The notes under the pieces were generated by a model. That model made no database searches, was not told the origin of the DNA, and saw only the letters and a program-made list of their open reading frames with translations. Shown piece after piece: positions 48,613 to 58,095 of a DNA stretch of 64,000 nt. Each line of letters opens with the position of its first letter. Position 1 is the first letter of the stretch. This DNA comes from Saccharomycopsis malanga (Eukaryota > Ascomycota > Saccharomycetes > Ascoideales > Saccharomycopsidaceae): the NCBI GenBank assembly GCA_004014935.1, contig CP025321.1, positions 2,480,001-2,544,000 on the forward strand. The letters are read 5' to 3'. The translations under genes and the position numbers were made by a program.

Positions 48613-49975
48613 GGCAACTTTTACACGTCGCCAGTCTTCTATGACTTTAAAGAAACTTCAAAGCAACCATAAAATAAATATATATTGTCCCTAAATCATC
48701 AGAGCTTTTCCGCAAGTCATCAATTTAGCACCTGTCTGATCTACATTAGCGCCATCGTGATGCGCCCTTACACCAGCCATTTGGTTGATGGTATACGAAA
48801 GTTCTGGATAACCGGAATAGCTACCCAAAAGAATTGACCAATGAAAGCGTTTGTATCTTAGGATGAAGAAGGTCGGAGAAGGTCGAAGAAAGCGATTGGT
48901 ACATTGAATAGAAGGTATGTATAAAGATTTAATTATAGAAGATTTATGATAAAATTACAAGAACCAGAAAACATATGATCAAAGATGAAGAAATGTGTTG
49001 ATAAACTATTAGATAAATACGTGTTACTAAATGAATTGCAAAAAATGAACATCAATATGAGAAAATACTAAGGACTTATGAGTAATATTCAAACCATCGT
49101 AGAAAACCAATTGTAAACATATCAAGCGCTATACATTAGTAATGTATAAAGGTTAACACCATGCCAATAATCCAACTTTGGTAGACAAAAATGGCTCCAA
49201 AACAGGCAAAAAATCAGCATCTTTTTACCAACATCAATAACCTTATTGATGCTAACAAAAAGAGTCCGATAGAAAGATACAAAGCGCTACAAATAGCATA
49301 CTTCCAACTCCGTTCAGGCACTCAATGTTGTCTTCTACTTGCTCGATAACGAAACAAGCATGAAAACATAAGGAAATCAAAAATTATGAGACCCATGTCC
49401 TCCATTAAATGGAAGATCATGACATTCAAGACCGATACGCTGTGCAATGTAAACGGACCTAAATGGCCATATGGGCTTCATGATCCCCAATGACCTCTCA
49501 AGGTAAGTATGAAGAAAGGAAATATAAGCAAAAAAAAATTTTTTTTAATGGGATTCTGCTCCTTTTATAGTAAAATTTTCACCTTTTTCACTAGTCACGA
49601 GCAAGTAAGAACATGCGCACACATGCATGTTCGTACATCTTAACAGTTGCCATGTACTACTGGAAAATGGATGGCATCAGCACTGCAAGCCGTTGCTTAA
49701 AGGACTGATAGTTTATGGTTGTTTGGATTGTTCAAGAAATGAAATAATCTTGATAAATAACATTTTTGTTAACAAAAAATACTAGTAAATGGGAATCTGG
49801 AACCTAGTATAGAACACTGCACGCACTACGCAATCACATGCAAGAGGAGGCATCTTATCAATAAGGAAGCAAGGCGTAATTTAGTGTATGAATTGGAGAT
49901 AATATATATATATATATATATATATATAAGTAAATACAAGTGAAGAAAGGGATTGGTAGAGCCAAAGAAGAGAAA
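48613..49975. other. NTE1 / coiled-coil gene divergent region
   Basis: 1.36 kb without a recognised gene. Features: an A9T8 palindromic tract at about 49530-49547, GCGCACACATGCATG at about 49614, and a TA dinucleotide run at 49901-49927 just before the downstream gene. Confidence 0.45.
49901..49927. repeat. (TA)n dinucleotide run
   Basis: About 27 bp of alternating TA, 50 bp upstream of the ATG at 49976. May serve as its TATA-like element. Confidence 0.8.
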
Positions 49976-51763
49976 ATGCAGACGTATCAGAGCGATACAC
50001 GATTTTTCCTTGACAATTTAGCAGGTGATCCATCTTTTGAAGAAGATTACAATTTCGCAGCCCCGGAGTTTGTTTATCCCAAATATCATCAAACATATAT
50101 GAATTTGCAAAGAGGCGTACCCAGCAATGGTGATTTGCAGGGCCATTCTCGTCTGTATGAATCGCAAGACGATCTGAGCAGCGATGATAACCAAGAATCG
50201 TACAACCCTGGGCTACCGATTTCCATTCCAAGATTGAAATCAGAGACAGCAAGCACATTAGCAAATACTAGCATGAGAGGCAGTTTATTTCCGACTATTC
50301 GAGACAATATTGCCAATTCGTTGGAGACCAGCATGCAGAATGACCAATTGCGACGGTTTCTGGGTGCTGCGGAATCCAGATCCAATGAAGGGTTAGAAAT
50401 AATGAAGCCCAATGAGATATTGACGCTTTTAAACAACAAGGAACGAGTTGAAATACTGCGGTTCCATTATGTAATCAACAAACAAAAACACATTTTGAGT
50501 CAAGGTCAGAATCCTTCTAAAATAAGGTCAGAGATACTAGATTCGTTAAACAGCATGCTTCAGGTGTTTGAAATGTGCTATTTGTATTATAAAGATAGTG
50601 TGCAGCGGCACAACTTGTTTATTCAGAGCTTTGATGCCTGGGAGAAAAAAAAAGACAAGATTGCTGGCAAAATCCGTGAAATAGATCAGACCATAAATTA
50701 TAATGACAAGCTCCAGGCACTTGTAGACGAACACAACAACGTTAACGGGGAAATAGAGTCTTTGGAAGCTCGATTAGCGGATCTCAAGCAAAAACGTAAG
50801 GTTTTGAAAGACGAAATAGACTCTACTCAGAGTGTCATTGAGAGCGAAAAGTCTTCATATGTGCAGTCGTTTCGCAGCATCGAAACCCTCGAAAACCAAG
50901 CAATTGATAGACTCATCAAAAACGACTATGTGTACGCTCAACAGCCTTTGTCTTTTCAAGAGGATATCCCTCTTTCTAAGCGCAACGTAGTGGACAACTT
51001 GAAACTAGCATTTAGCAAGTACTCGAAGCCTCTGTTGAGCGTCAATCACGTCCGAGACATCCTAAAGCATCAAGAAACCCAATGCAAGGCCTCTAAAGCG
51101 TATTACAAAAAAGGTGTGAAAGATTTCAAACGACTAATTATCACCTGGGAACAAGTCTATGAAAACATATCGAGAGTAGAGCGTCAGATATACAATTGTC
51201 TCTCAGAAACTAACGACACTGCCCCAAAAGACCATCAAGAAGAAAAAATCAAAAGTCTCTTGGAAGAAAACATTGCCTATTTACACACTCAAATGGAATC
51301 ATTATATAAGTGCAAAGTAGAGAAGGAAAACGTGTCTGAAGTATTCCAAAAAGTGCTACAGAATGAACTTGACGCATCTGCTAACAGCTTGAAGTTGATT
51401 GGTCCTTCCAGTAAAGCATTGCTTGACCATGATTATACCTCAGTTAATGCGTCTTTAGAAACAAACAACGACTTGAAAAACGAAACAAAATCAATGGTAT
51501 CGCTCAGTCTTGATGACGGTGTTTCCAGCCCACGCCGTCTGTCTGGAATCAACATCGAGAGACCACTGACTCCAGTGTTGCCTCTCAAATCATCATCTGG
51601 CTCTCCTCCAACTACAAGTTTTGTCAACACTTTTGCCTCTGGGCTCACTAATTCTTCACACAGTGCTGACCGTAACAAGTATGCTTCTTCGATATTCCAG
51701 TCCAAGTACAAGAATGATCTAAAATACAAGCTCCGCAATAACAAGGCTATGAAAAAAGACTGA
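49976..51763 (+). CDS. Coiled-coil protein of unknown function
   Basis: 595 aa from the ATG at 49976 (frame open upstream only through a GTG). Residues 1-120 are acidic, Ser/Asn-rich and probably disordered. Residues about 140-240 look helical. Residues about 210-310 are a long coiled coil (KLQALVDEHNNVNGEIESLEARLADLKQKRKVLKDEI-type heptads), with a second helical stretch at about 340-470. The C-terminal 120 residues are Ser/Thr-rich, with SP motifs (SSPRRLSG, RPLTPVLPLKSSSGSP), and end in a basic tail (KYKLRNNKAMKKD). No family is recognised with confidence; an Atg28-like or BAR-like adaptor is possible from the coiled-coil plan only. It is divergent from NTE1. Confidence 0.85.
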   Translation: MQTYQSDTRFFLDNLAGDPSFEEDYNFAAPEFVYPKYHQTYMNLQRGVPSNGDLQGHSRLYESQDDLSSDDNQESYNPGLPISIPRLKSETASTLANTSMRGSLFPTIRDNIANSLETSMQNDQLRRFLGAAESRSNEGLEIMKPNEILTLLNNKERVEILRFHYVINKQKHILSQGQNPSKIRSEILDSLNSMLQVFEMCYLYYKDSVQRHNLFIQSFDAWEKKKDKIAGKIREIDQTINYNDKLQALVDEHNNVNGEIESLEARLADLKQKRKVLKDEIDSTQSVIESEKSSYVQSFRSIETLENQAIDRLIKNDYVYAQQPLSFQEDIPLSKRNVVDNLKLAFSKYSKPLLSVNHVRDILKHQETQCKASKAYYKKGVKDFKRLIITWEQVYENISRVERQIYNCLSETNDTAPKDHQEEKIKSLLEENIAYLHTQMESLYKCKVEKENVSEVFQKVLQNELDASANSLKLIGPSSKALLDHDYTSVNASLETNNDLKNETKSMVSLSLDDGVSSPRRLSGINIERPLTPVLPLKSSSGSPPTTSFVNTFASGLTNSSHSADRNKYASSIFQSKYKNDLKYKLRNNKAMKKD

Positions 51764-51915
51764 GCTTACATAGGGAAGATCAGAATGCATTTATAATATA
51801 AATATTTTCATTTATATTTTTATTTTTCATCTCTGGTTTTAATTCAAACACCGCTTTATACTTGTAGCTTGATTTGTAACATTCAGGCTAAATTCTCATA
51901 ATTCTACTTTTGTAT

Positions 51916-52272
51916 TATAATAATAATAATCTCATATTGCGAGCCCAGTACATACCAGTTGCGTATATACACGCCAGGTCTAAAGGGACTTGGTAAAACC
52001 CAATCATGTCTTGTTGATCATAATCGACTAATTGGAAATTGAGCCCTAAACTTCAGCCTAGGTCATGATCCAGACAGTTGCACTGTAAAGTCACATTCAG
52101 CATCGCAAAAACAGCTAGAATTTTTGTTTATAGCTTGAATAAAGGATCAAACAAAAATTAAAAACAAACATATAGAATTAATATGAAGATGCAAGGGGTA
52201 AAAAAAAACAATTAGAGGCCTCAGCTTCTTATCTTGGTCCTAATATACTTATTTATTATTTTATAGTAGTAT
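51916..52272 (-). mobile_element. F1b element next to F2 copy e
   Basis: Starts with a TAATAATAATAAT tail and ATATTGCGAGCCCAGTAC, then the distal and mid F1 body, then the alternative 5' region instead of a tRNA-like head. It resembles 23576-23800 but is longer on the right (52140-52272). Confidence 0.7.
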
Positions 52273-53285
52273 CAATAATAATGTTTAGTATATTTCAAGC
52301 CTAGTGTTGTCATTTTTATCCAATTAGCAAACGCTTCTCCGTTCAATACATTTGACATATCGTTGCATTTAAAACTGAAACTTACCTCACAACATTTGGC
52401 AAAAAAACAGCCATTATACAACTTCTATAAGAGTGTAATAACGCAAAGCAAAACCTAGAACAGCGAAAAAACAAAAAATTATACAAAGTAACATAAAACC
52501 ATTTGAAACTTTAACTTGAATAGGTATAAAAGTTTCTTCAATACGGACTCCCTTAAGCAGAGGTATAAAGCTTCTTAACAAGCACATTACGCTTTACCGA
52601 GCCCCATAAAATATTCAATGTAAACAGGAAGTGGAAATCCGTTAATTTAAAAATATATAATGATTATTATCGGATACAAGTTCCCCTGAGAACCTATAAA
52701 TATTAGCAAATTATATCTTGTTTTCGACAAAATGATACTTTTTCATTTTAAAATATTATTTTAAAAGCCAAATACCAAAACAATGTACATGGTACTAAAC
52801 TTTAAATTTTAAAGAGCATAGAAATTTAATTTTTGTATGATTTGGGTTGTTATAAAGACTGTAAAATATGACTTGAAAGAATCAACTTTTTGTCAAAATT
52901 GACAGATTTCTGTTTTATCAAATCTTTCTGCAAAACTTTACCAATTTTTATTATAAATAACACTAAAATATAGCTAAAAATTTCAGGATGCTGTGAATGT
53001 TTTTTCAGATCAAAAAAACCTTCATAATTCAATAAAACGTTCGATGAATAATTCAAAACGTCAATAGCGGGAATCGAGTCCCAAAACCCCAAGTGAGGAA
53101 CGCCACACTTGTTTTGCGTGGCACATGGTGGCGCATAATGGCTCAACCAACTTGGCCACCTGGCAATAGTAAGGCATATAGACATATTTTAGTTAAAAAT
53201 AGGGATTATCTTTACCTCGAGAATGTATTTTGTCTATTAACAAGCCCATGTTTTGCAAAGTGTATAAGCTGAATACTTATTCATG
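52273..53285 (-). mobile_element. F2 retroposon-like repeat, copy e
   Basis: About 1.0 kb, minus strand. It aligns with copy c from the shared 3' terminus (TATTTCAAGCCTAGTGTTGTC on plus) to the 5' AAAGTGTATAAGC, but lacks about 130 bp near 52705. Its tRNA-like part is the best preserved in the family: A box TGGCCAAGTTGG and a T-arm-like GGGACTCGATTCCC (near 53070). Confidence 0.75.
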
Positions 53286-53594
53286 CACTCTTGAATTTCA
53301 ACCTAACAGTTTTTACTTTATTCGACATCAATCTTGATACAGTATAATTCTTCTACATTATGAAAGTTGGTATATTAAGAACTCCTAAGAAAGATACCCT
53401 GAAAAACAAAAGAACAAAAGATAATATAACAAAAGAAAGAATAGTGTGCTAATAAAGAGAATTAATGATAAGATAGTAAAATATAAGTCAATTGATAGCA
53501 TTATAACAGAATAACATGTAAAATAAACAATAGCAAAATAACAAACAGAACCATAGTAGAAACAAACCGAACAAAAGATACAATGTAAAATTAA
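53286..53594. other. Intergenic, 3' side of the Rab gene
   Basis: A-rich on the plus strand; nothing recognised. Confidence 0.4.
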
Positions 53595-54347
53595 TTAGCA
53601 AGCACAACTGCCATCTTCTTGATTTCCACGCAAACTTTTATTCAAATCTACAGTATAACTGCCAGAAGTCTGTTTAGACAGAGAAGCAACACCTTCCGCA
53701 GCACCCTCAATTTTAAAGGCATGGTCTGGTAACTTGGCAGTGATAACGGTATGGAAAAGATCTTTAATATTCTCTCCAGATTTAGCACTGGTTTCGGTAT
53801 ATAAAAGATGCTTATTTTGTACAAATTTTTCCACGTCTTCCTCACTAGTTGCTCTTTCAGCGCCTTTCTGCACTAGATCAAGCTTGTTTCCTACCAATAC
53901 TATTAATAAGCTATTATTCTGGCCGTTACTATGATCTGTATCGCTACTGTCGATCCCATCATCTGCTGATCTTATATGTACATGTGCGCCATCACAATAC
54001 AAACTGAGCTCATCTATCCAGTCCTGAGCCTTTTCAAAACTTGACTTTTCCGTAAGATCAAACACAATGATAGCTACATTGGCATTTCTATAATACATTG
54101 GAGTCAACGACTTGTACCGCTCCTGGCCTGCAGTGTCCCATATTTCATACTTTACTCTGTTGATAATCTTTTTATCGTCATCAGGAAACTCGAATACTTT
54201 TGAAATAAACGCAGCACCAATGGTTGCATCTCTGTATTGGTCAAAAACATTTCTGGTGAACCTTTGAATGATTGAGGACTTTCCAACTGCTGATTCTCCT
54301 AAAAAGACAAGTTTGAAGGCACCATATCGTTTAGTGAGTTCTGCCAT
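53595..54347 (-). CDS. YPT52: Rab5-family GTPase (Ypt52-like)
   Basis: 250 aa. The G motifs are GESAVGKSS (P-loop, residues 15-23), ATIGAAF (switch I), WDTAGQERYKSLTPMYYRNA (switch II, Rab5-like), GNKLD and ETSAKSG. The C-terminus CAC is a double-geranylgeranylation signal. The effector-region sequence and the charged insertion before KYEIWDTAGQ resemble yeast Ypt52 more than Vps21. A second insertion of about 30 residues (HIRSADDGIDSSDTDHSNGQ) precedes the LVGNKLD strand. Rab5-type GTPases direct vesicles to early endosomes with the CORVET tether. Vps21 or Ypt53 orthology is the alternative. Confidence 0.88.
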   Translation of the reverse strand: MAELTKRYGAFKLVFLGESAVGKSSIIQRFTRNVFDQYRDATIGAAFISKVFEFPDDDKKIINRVKYEIWDTAGQERYKSLTPMYYRNANVAIIVFDLTEKSSFEKAQDWIDELSLYCDGAHVHIRSADDGIDSSDTDHSNGQNNSLLIVLVGNKLDLVQKGAERATSEEDVEKFVQNKHLLYTETSAKSGENIKDLFHTVITAKLPDHAFKIEGAAEGVASLSKQTSGSYTVDLNKSLRGNQEDGSCAC

Positions 54348-54777
54348 TGTGTTGGATTTGACTTTTTTTAACGTCTATTGGTGGAAAATGCTATTTTACA
54401 CTACTCAAACCTGATAAGTTACTCTTCTACTAAGTAATGGTCGCCTTATACTTTCCCAGTCGAGCCCCAGCAATGGTATATTACCCGCATGTAGCAGGAT
54501 CATGCATCCTTAGCGGCAGGTCGCATAATGGTGCTTTAACATGCATGAAGTTTTCATTAAACACTTTACGAGGTGAAGGAAGAGGGCAAACGACATTCTA
54601 TTGCTTCTATAAGAGTGTAATAATCAACTAGAGAGAGAGAGTAAAAAAGAGGTTTTTTAAGTGTATCAAAAAGTAGTGTAAGTCTAAAAAATGAGTGGTC
54701 AGAAGTGAAAGGAAATTTTAAGGGATTATAGTAAGTTGACCTGCAACTTGTAGTAGTAAAACAAAGGGTTAAATGAC
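54348..54777. other. Intergenic, no gene seen
   Basis: Between the Rab start and the GH17 stop, both on the minus strand. ACATGCATG and ATCATGCATCC words lie at 54500-54547, upstream of the Rab gene. Confidence 0.4.
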
Positions 54778-55908
54778 TTAAACATTTGGATCAGCACCAT
54801 TGATACCCCAGTGAGTTTCAAGGACACCCTTCTTCCATTTCTCGTCCCATGCGGAAAACAAGGTGACTTGGTTCTTGATGGAACTACTGGAGATAGATTT
54901 GAGACAAGACTTTTGGTTGGACGAAGAGGCTTTGTTACCGTTAGAGTCTTGGGTTGGCCAGCCAGTTTCGGTAATAAGGATCTTATCAGTGTTACATTTG
55001 GATTTCAACATTGAAATCTGGGATTGCAACCATGAGCCACACTTGTCGTAGCTGGTACTTTGGTCAAAGTAAGGATGAGCGTTCGCAGCAACAAAGTCAC
55101 CTTTGCAAAGCTCGGTGTTCTTAGCAATAACTGCATAGACATCAACAGCAGCAACCAAAACGCCATTACCTAATTGTTTCTTGGCAGATTGGACGTAGCC
55201 AGCCATAGCACCTGCTGTTTGACGGCCATCATTGACATGTTCGTTACCGACAGTGACGCCGTAGATATCGTTACTCCAGCTGGCACCAGCGTCTGAAACA
55301 GCCTTCTTGATAGTTTTCACGCCATCACTGACCTTGGTAGGGTCGTAAATACCAACAAGCAACTTTTGTTCTTTCTTTTTGTTTTTCAAGGCGATCTTGA
55401 CAAGATCACAATCCACATCGTAAAGTCTAAGAACACTGTAAGAGGACAAGGCCTTGATGGAGTTGGCTAACTGAGAAGGAGATTTGCATGTGTTGTCTGG
55501 CTTGTATTGGGAAAAGGCAATGGCACTGTTGGAGCCCCACGATTTTCCAGAAGCTGAGCCAGAGCTGGATCCAGAGCCAGAGTCTTTCTTTGGAGGGTTG
55601 TTGGAAGGTTTAGGAGTTGTGTTTTTTTGCTGGTTGTTGTTTTGGACCACGGGAGCAGCCTTAGGGGCTGGAGGAGGAGGAGGAGGAGCTGGTGTAGGTT
55701 TAGGAGCTGGTGGAGGAGGAGGAGCTTGGGTTTGGACAGCAGCGTTTTTAGCATAGTTAACAGTAGCCCAGTTGATACCATAATTAACGGTATTCCAATC
55801 AATTGGATTGGCTTCTGCAACAGCCTCGGCTGCTCTTTTCAAGTTCACAGGATGGGCATTGGCCAACGACCATATGGCCAACGACGAGAGTATAAGATCA
55901 AGCTTCAT
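54778..55908 (-). CDS. GH17 cell-wall beta-1,3-glucanase-like protein (Scw4/Scw10/Mp65 type)
   Basis: 376 aa. A signal peptide (MKLDLILSSLAIWSLANAHP) is followed by a Lys-Arg site (NLKRAAEA) that fits Kex2 processing. Residues about 60-120 are a proline-rich and then Ser/Gly-rich linker (APPPPPAPK, APPPPPPAPK, SGSGSSSGSAS). The C-terminal GH17 barrel has SNSAIAFSQYKPDNTCKSPSQ, the acid/base Glu in VGNEHVN (about 221) and the nucleophile Glu in ITETGWP (about 314). Relatives are soluble or alkali-labile wall mannoproteins acting as glucanases or glucan remodellers. It is one of the Scw4/Scw10/Mp65 group; which one cannot be settled here. Confidence 0.92.
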   Translation of the reverse strand: MKLDLILSSLAIWSLANAHPVNLKRAAEAVAEANPIDWNTVNYGINWATVNYAKNAAVQTQAPPPPPAPKPTPAPPPPPPAPKAAPVVQNNNQQKNTTPKPSNNPPKKDSGSGSSSGSASGKSWGSNSAIAFSQYKPDNTCKSPSQLANSIKALSSYSVLRLYDVDCDLVKIALKNKKKEQKLLVGIYDPTKVSDGVKTIKKAVSDAGASWSNDIYGVTVGNEHVNDGRQTAGAMAGYVQSAKKQLGNGVLVAAVDVYAVIAKNTELCKGDFVAANAHPYFDQSTSYDKCGSWLQSQISMLKSKCNTDKILITETGWPTQDSNGNKASSSNQKSCLKSISSSSIKNQVTLFSAWDEKWKKGVLETHWGINGADPNV

Positions 55909-57462
55909 GATAGGCGGTTCAACTACTGGGCCGTTTGCTAAAGAAGGAATTGTTCGCTTGAAGAAAACAAATGTGAATATCCAACTCTCTACACGTCTAC
56001 AGGCTTGGTTATATACATCATTTTTTCCATCCTCGCTCGCTTCGTAAAAACAAAGCTTTCCATGAAACCATCCTGTAGATTACTGGTAGATTACTGGTAG
56101 CATGGTAGGCCCTTGCAGTAGTTTAAGTTTATTACCGTCGGATTGTAGTGGAAAGTCCCATGACCCATCAAGTAGTATCAAGGTTGACACCAAAAGCACT
56201 AGAGGGACTGCAGCTGATTGTTTTCTGCCTTTGTCTACATAGCACCCTCTGTTGAGGCGGTGGTTATTGTACTGCTCGTCTTCTTGGTACTGTGTAGGTT
56301 CCAAAGACAATACCTGAGGCCACTTGCGTTGACTATTGGAAATTACACGTCAGAAACACTTATTCTACAAGATTGCAATCATCTGGTCTCACAGAGTGCT
56401 TATTTTGAAGCTTCCAAGCTCGTCATTAAACACTGCTCTATTAATACTAGTATCTTACGCTATATAATACCATCTTAGAGCAGTATGCCACTATCTACGC
56501 TAAAGTATCATGTAGGGCATCCCAATTGATTAATATTCCTGCCAACTTTATGATCCATGTAATTCCAAGACCATTTCAAACTAAGCTGTAACATCTGTAA
56601 CACTCATTAGGTACCCTGACGTTCATCCTGGAAACCCAAATCACAGGCGGGCTTTTAGATCCATTGGCTAAATAATGCACAATGTAGTTTAATCAGCCAA
56701 AACAGGTACTAATGGTTCTTTATAAAATAGGCATGACACAGCATAACTTTGACATTTGCAACTTTATATCACATAGACCTCTTACAGATTAATAAAGATT
56801 TATGTAGAATATTTTCACAAATCACTACATAAAAGTCGTAAGGAATAGATTACAACAGCATTTACCAAACAACTATGTTTAAAGTTCATCAAGTGGCTTA
56901 AATATTACCATTTAAGACAATTGAAGAGAACCTTATATGTCTGCAGCAAGACGTATCAATAGGTTCGTGTAACGTGGCTGGTGCGTATTTATATTGCCTT
57001 TTCGGTGTGGTCCGACGTATCATGAAACCTTGTTAATAAGCATACTAAAACTTGCCATATTGTATTTTTACTTGTAGATTTCTTTCTTACTTTAGCAAAG
57101 ATAAGCGGTGGGATCACATACTTGAACTTGGGGTGATACGATCTCAATCTTCTATCCATTTTTTCAGCGCCTTACGTTGACAAAAGTATAGCATAAACGT
57201 AAGATGAGTTTACATGTAGGAGCAAAGAAAATAATTCACGCATTTCCTTTTGTAGGCTTTCCCATTTCAATTTAAACTAAAAGGGTCATGGTACAGTTTG
57301 AAGAATATAAGATTATTTATTTTTCGACAATTTGAAGGACATTTTCTGAATATTTTGAAAGGAAAAGGTTATAATATAGGATAAATTGTACGATACTTTT
57401 AGTTTTTCTGGAAAAGCTTTGCAAAAACTTACTTAGGGAAGAACAGAAGTGCTCCATATTAT
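55909..57462. other. Long GH17-HIR1 intergenic region
   Basis: No gene recognised. A TATATAA on the minus strand at 56009-56015 is a likely GH17 TATA box. 56077-56101 holds a short duplication (TAGATTACTGG twice). The remainder is AT-rich with no F1 or F2 copy until 57477. Confidence 0.5.
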
Positions 57463-57476
57463 CTAGTTGACCTATA

Positions 57477-57782
57477 ACAATAACATATATTTCAAGCCCA
57501 GTACATATCAGTTTCGTATATACGCGCTATGTCTAAGGGGACTTGGTAAAAGCCAGTGGGGAAAACCCAAAAAACTACTTAAACTTGTCACTCAATTGGA
57601 AAATAAGTAGCCTTTTGCCCAGGCCATCTTTCAGGCAGTTGCACTTGCCTGTGAATTCACGTTCAGCATCGTAAAAAGCAGCGAGTAAAAGTGTCGTCTT
57701 GGGAATCGAACCCGTGTTCCTGTTAGGTCTTGTTTTTCTCTTCTTCGAGAGCACGGACCACTGAGCCAAATGGCCCAGTGGC
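57477..57782 (-). mobile_element. F1 SINE-like element, intact reference copy
   Basis: 306 bp flanked by a perfect 14-bp direct repeat CTAGTTGACCTATA (57463-57476 and 57783-57796). On the minus strand: head GGCCACTGGGCCATTTGGCTCAGTGG (A box TGGCTCAGTGG), a CTCTCGAAGAAGAG hairpin, B box GGTTCGATTCC (complement at 57696-57706), short T runs, the common body, then the 3' end GGGCTTGAAATATATG and a short TTATTG tail. The duplication, tRNA-like 5' end and simple-sequence 3' end are the hallmarks of a SINE inserted by target-primed reverse transcription. Confidence 0.85.
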
Positions 57783-57796
57783 CTAGTTGACCTATA

Positions 57797-58095
57797 GATG
57801 GGGGAGAAAGAATAGGTCTGTGTCTAAGCAGATATACAAACAAAAGCTCAGAACTGTTGAATCTATGAATGAGCAAAGAAGTACCAATGAAAAGTGAATT
57901 ATAACACGCTGGCAAAAACAATTGGTACCTATTTGATATAGAAGAGATATGCATAGCCATGTACCATGCTGCATCAACATGCAACCCGTTATAGAAAGAA
58001 TATTGGGAAATTTCAGTGATGACGAGGAAGGAGGGAGTAAATATAATAGTAATTACTACTATAGAGTTGAAAACAAAGAGGAGGATTTGTGAAGC
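57797..58095. other. HIR1 upstream region
   Basis: About 300 bp between the SINE and the HIR1 start. A minus-strand frame here has no family resemblance. Nothing else recognised. Confidence 0.4.

Noticed and set aside
49940-49975. Upstream extension of the coiled-coil gene from a GTG
   Set aside because: Initiation at GTG is not expected here and an ATG follows at 49976 in frame.
52850-53185. Open reading frames of 60-110 codons inside F1 and F2 copies
   Set aside because: They are not conserved between copies, run through the tRNA-like segment, and have no codon bias or family resemblance.
57696-57782. F1 heads as functional tRNA genes
   Set aside because: They have good A and B boxes, but no 7-bp acceptor stem closes, the anticodon arm does not form a proper 7-base loop, and the same sequence recurs in many decayed copies joined to a common body.
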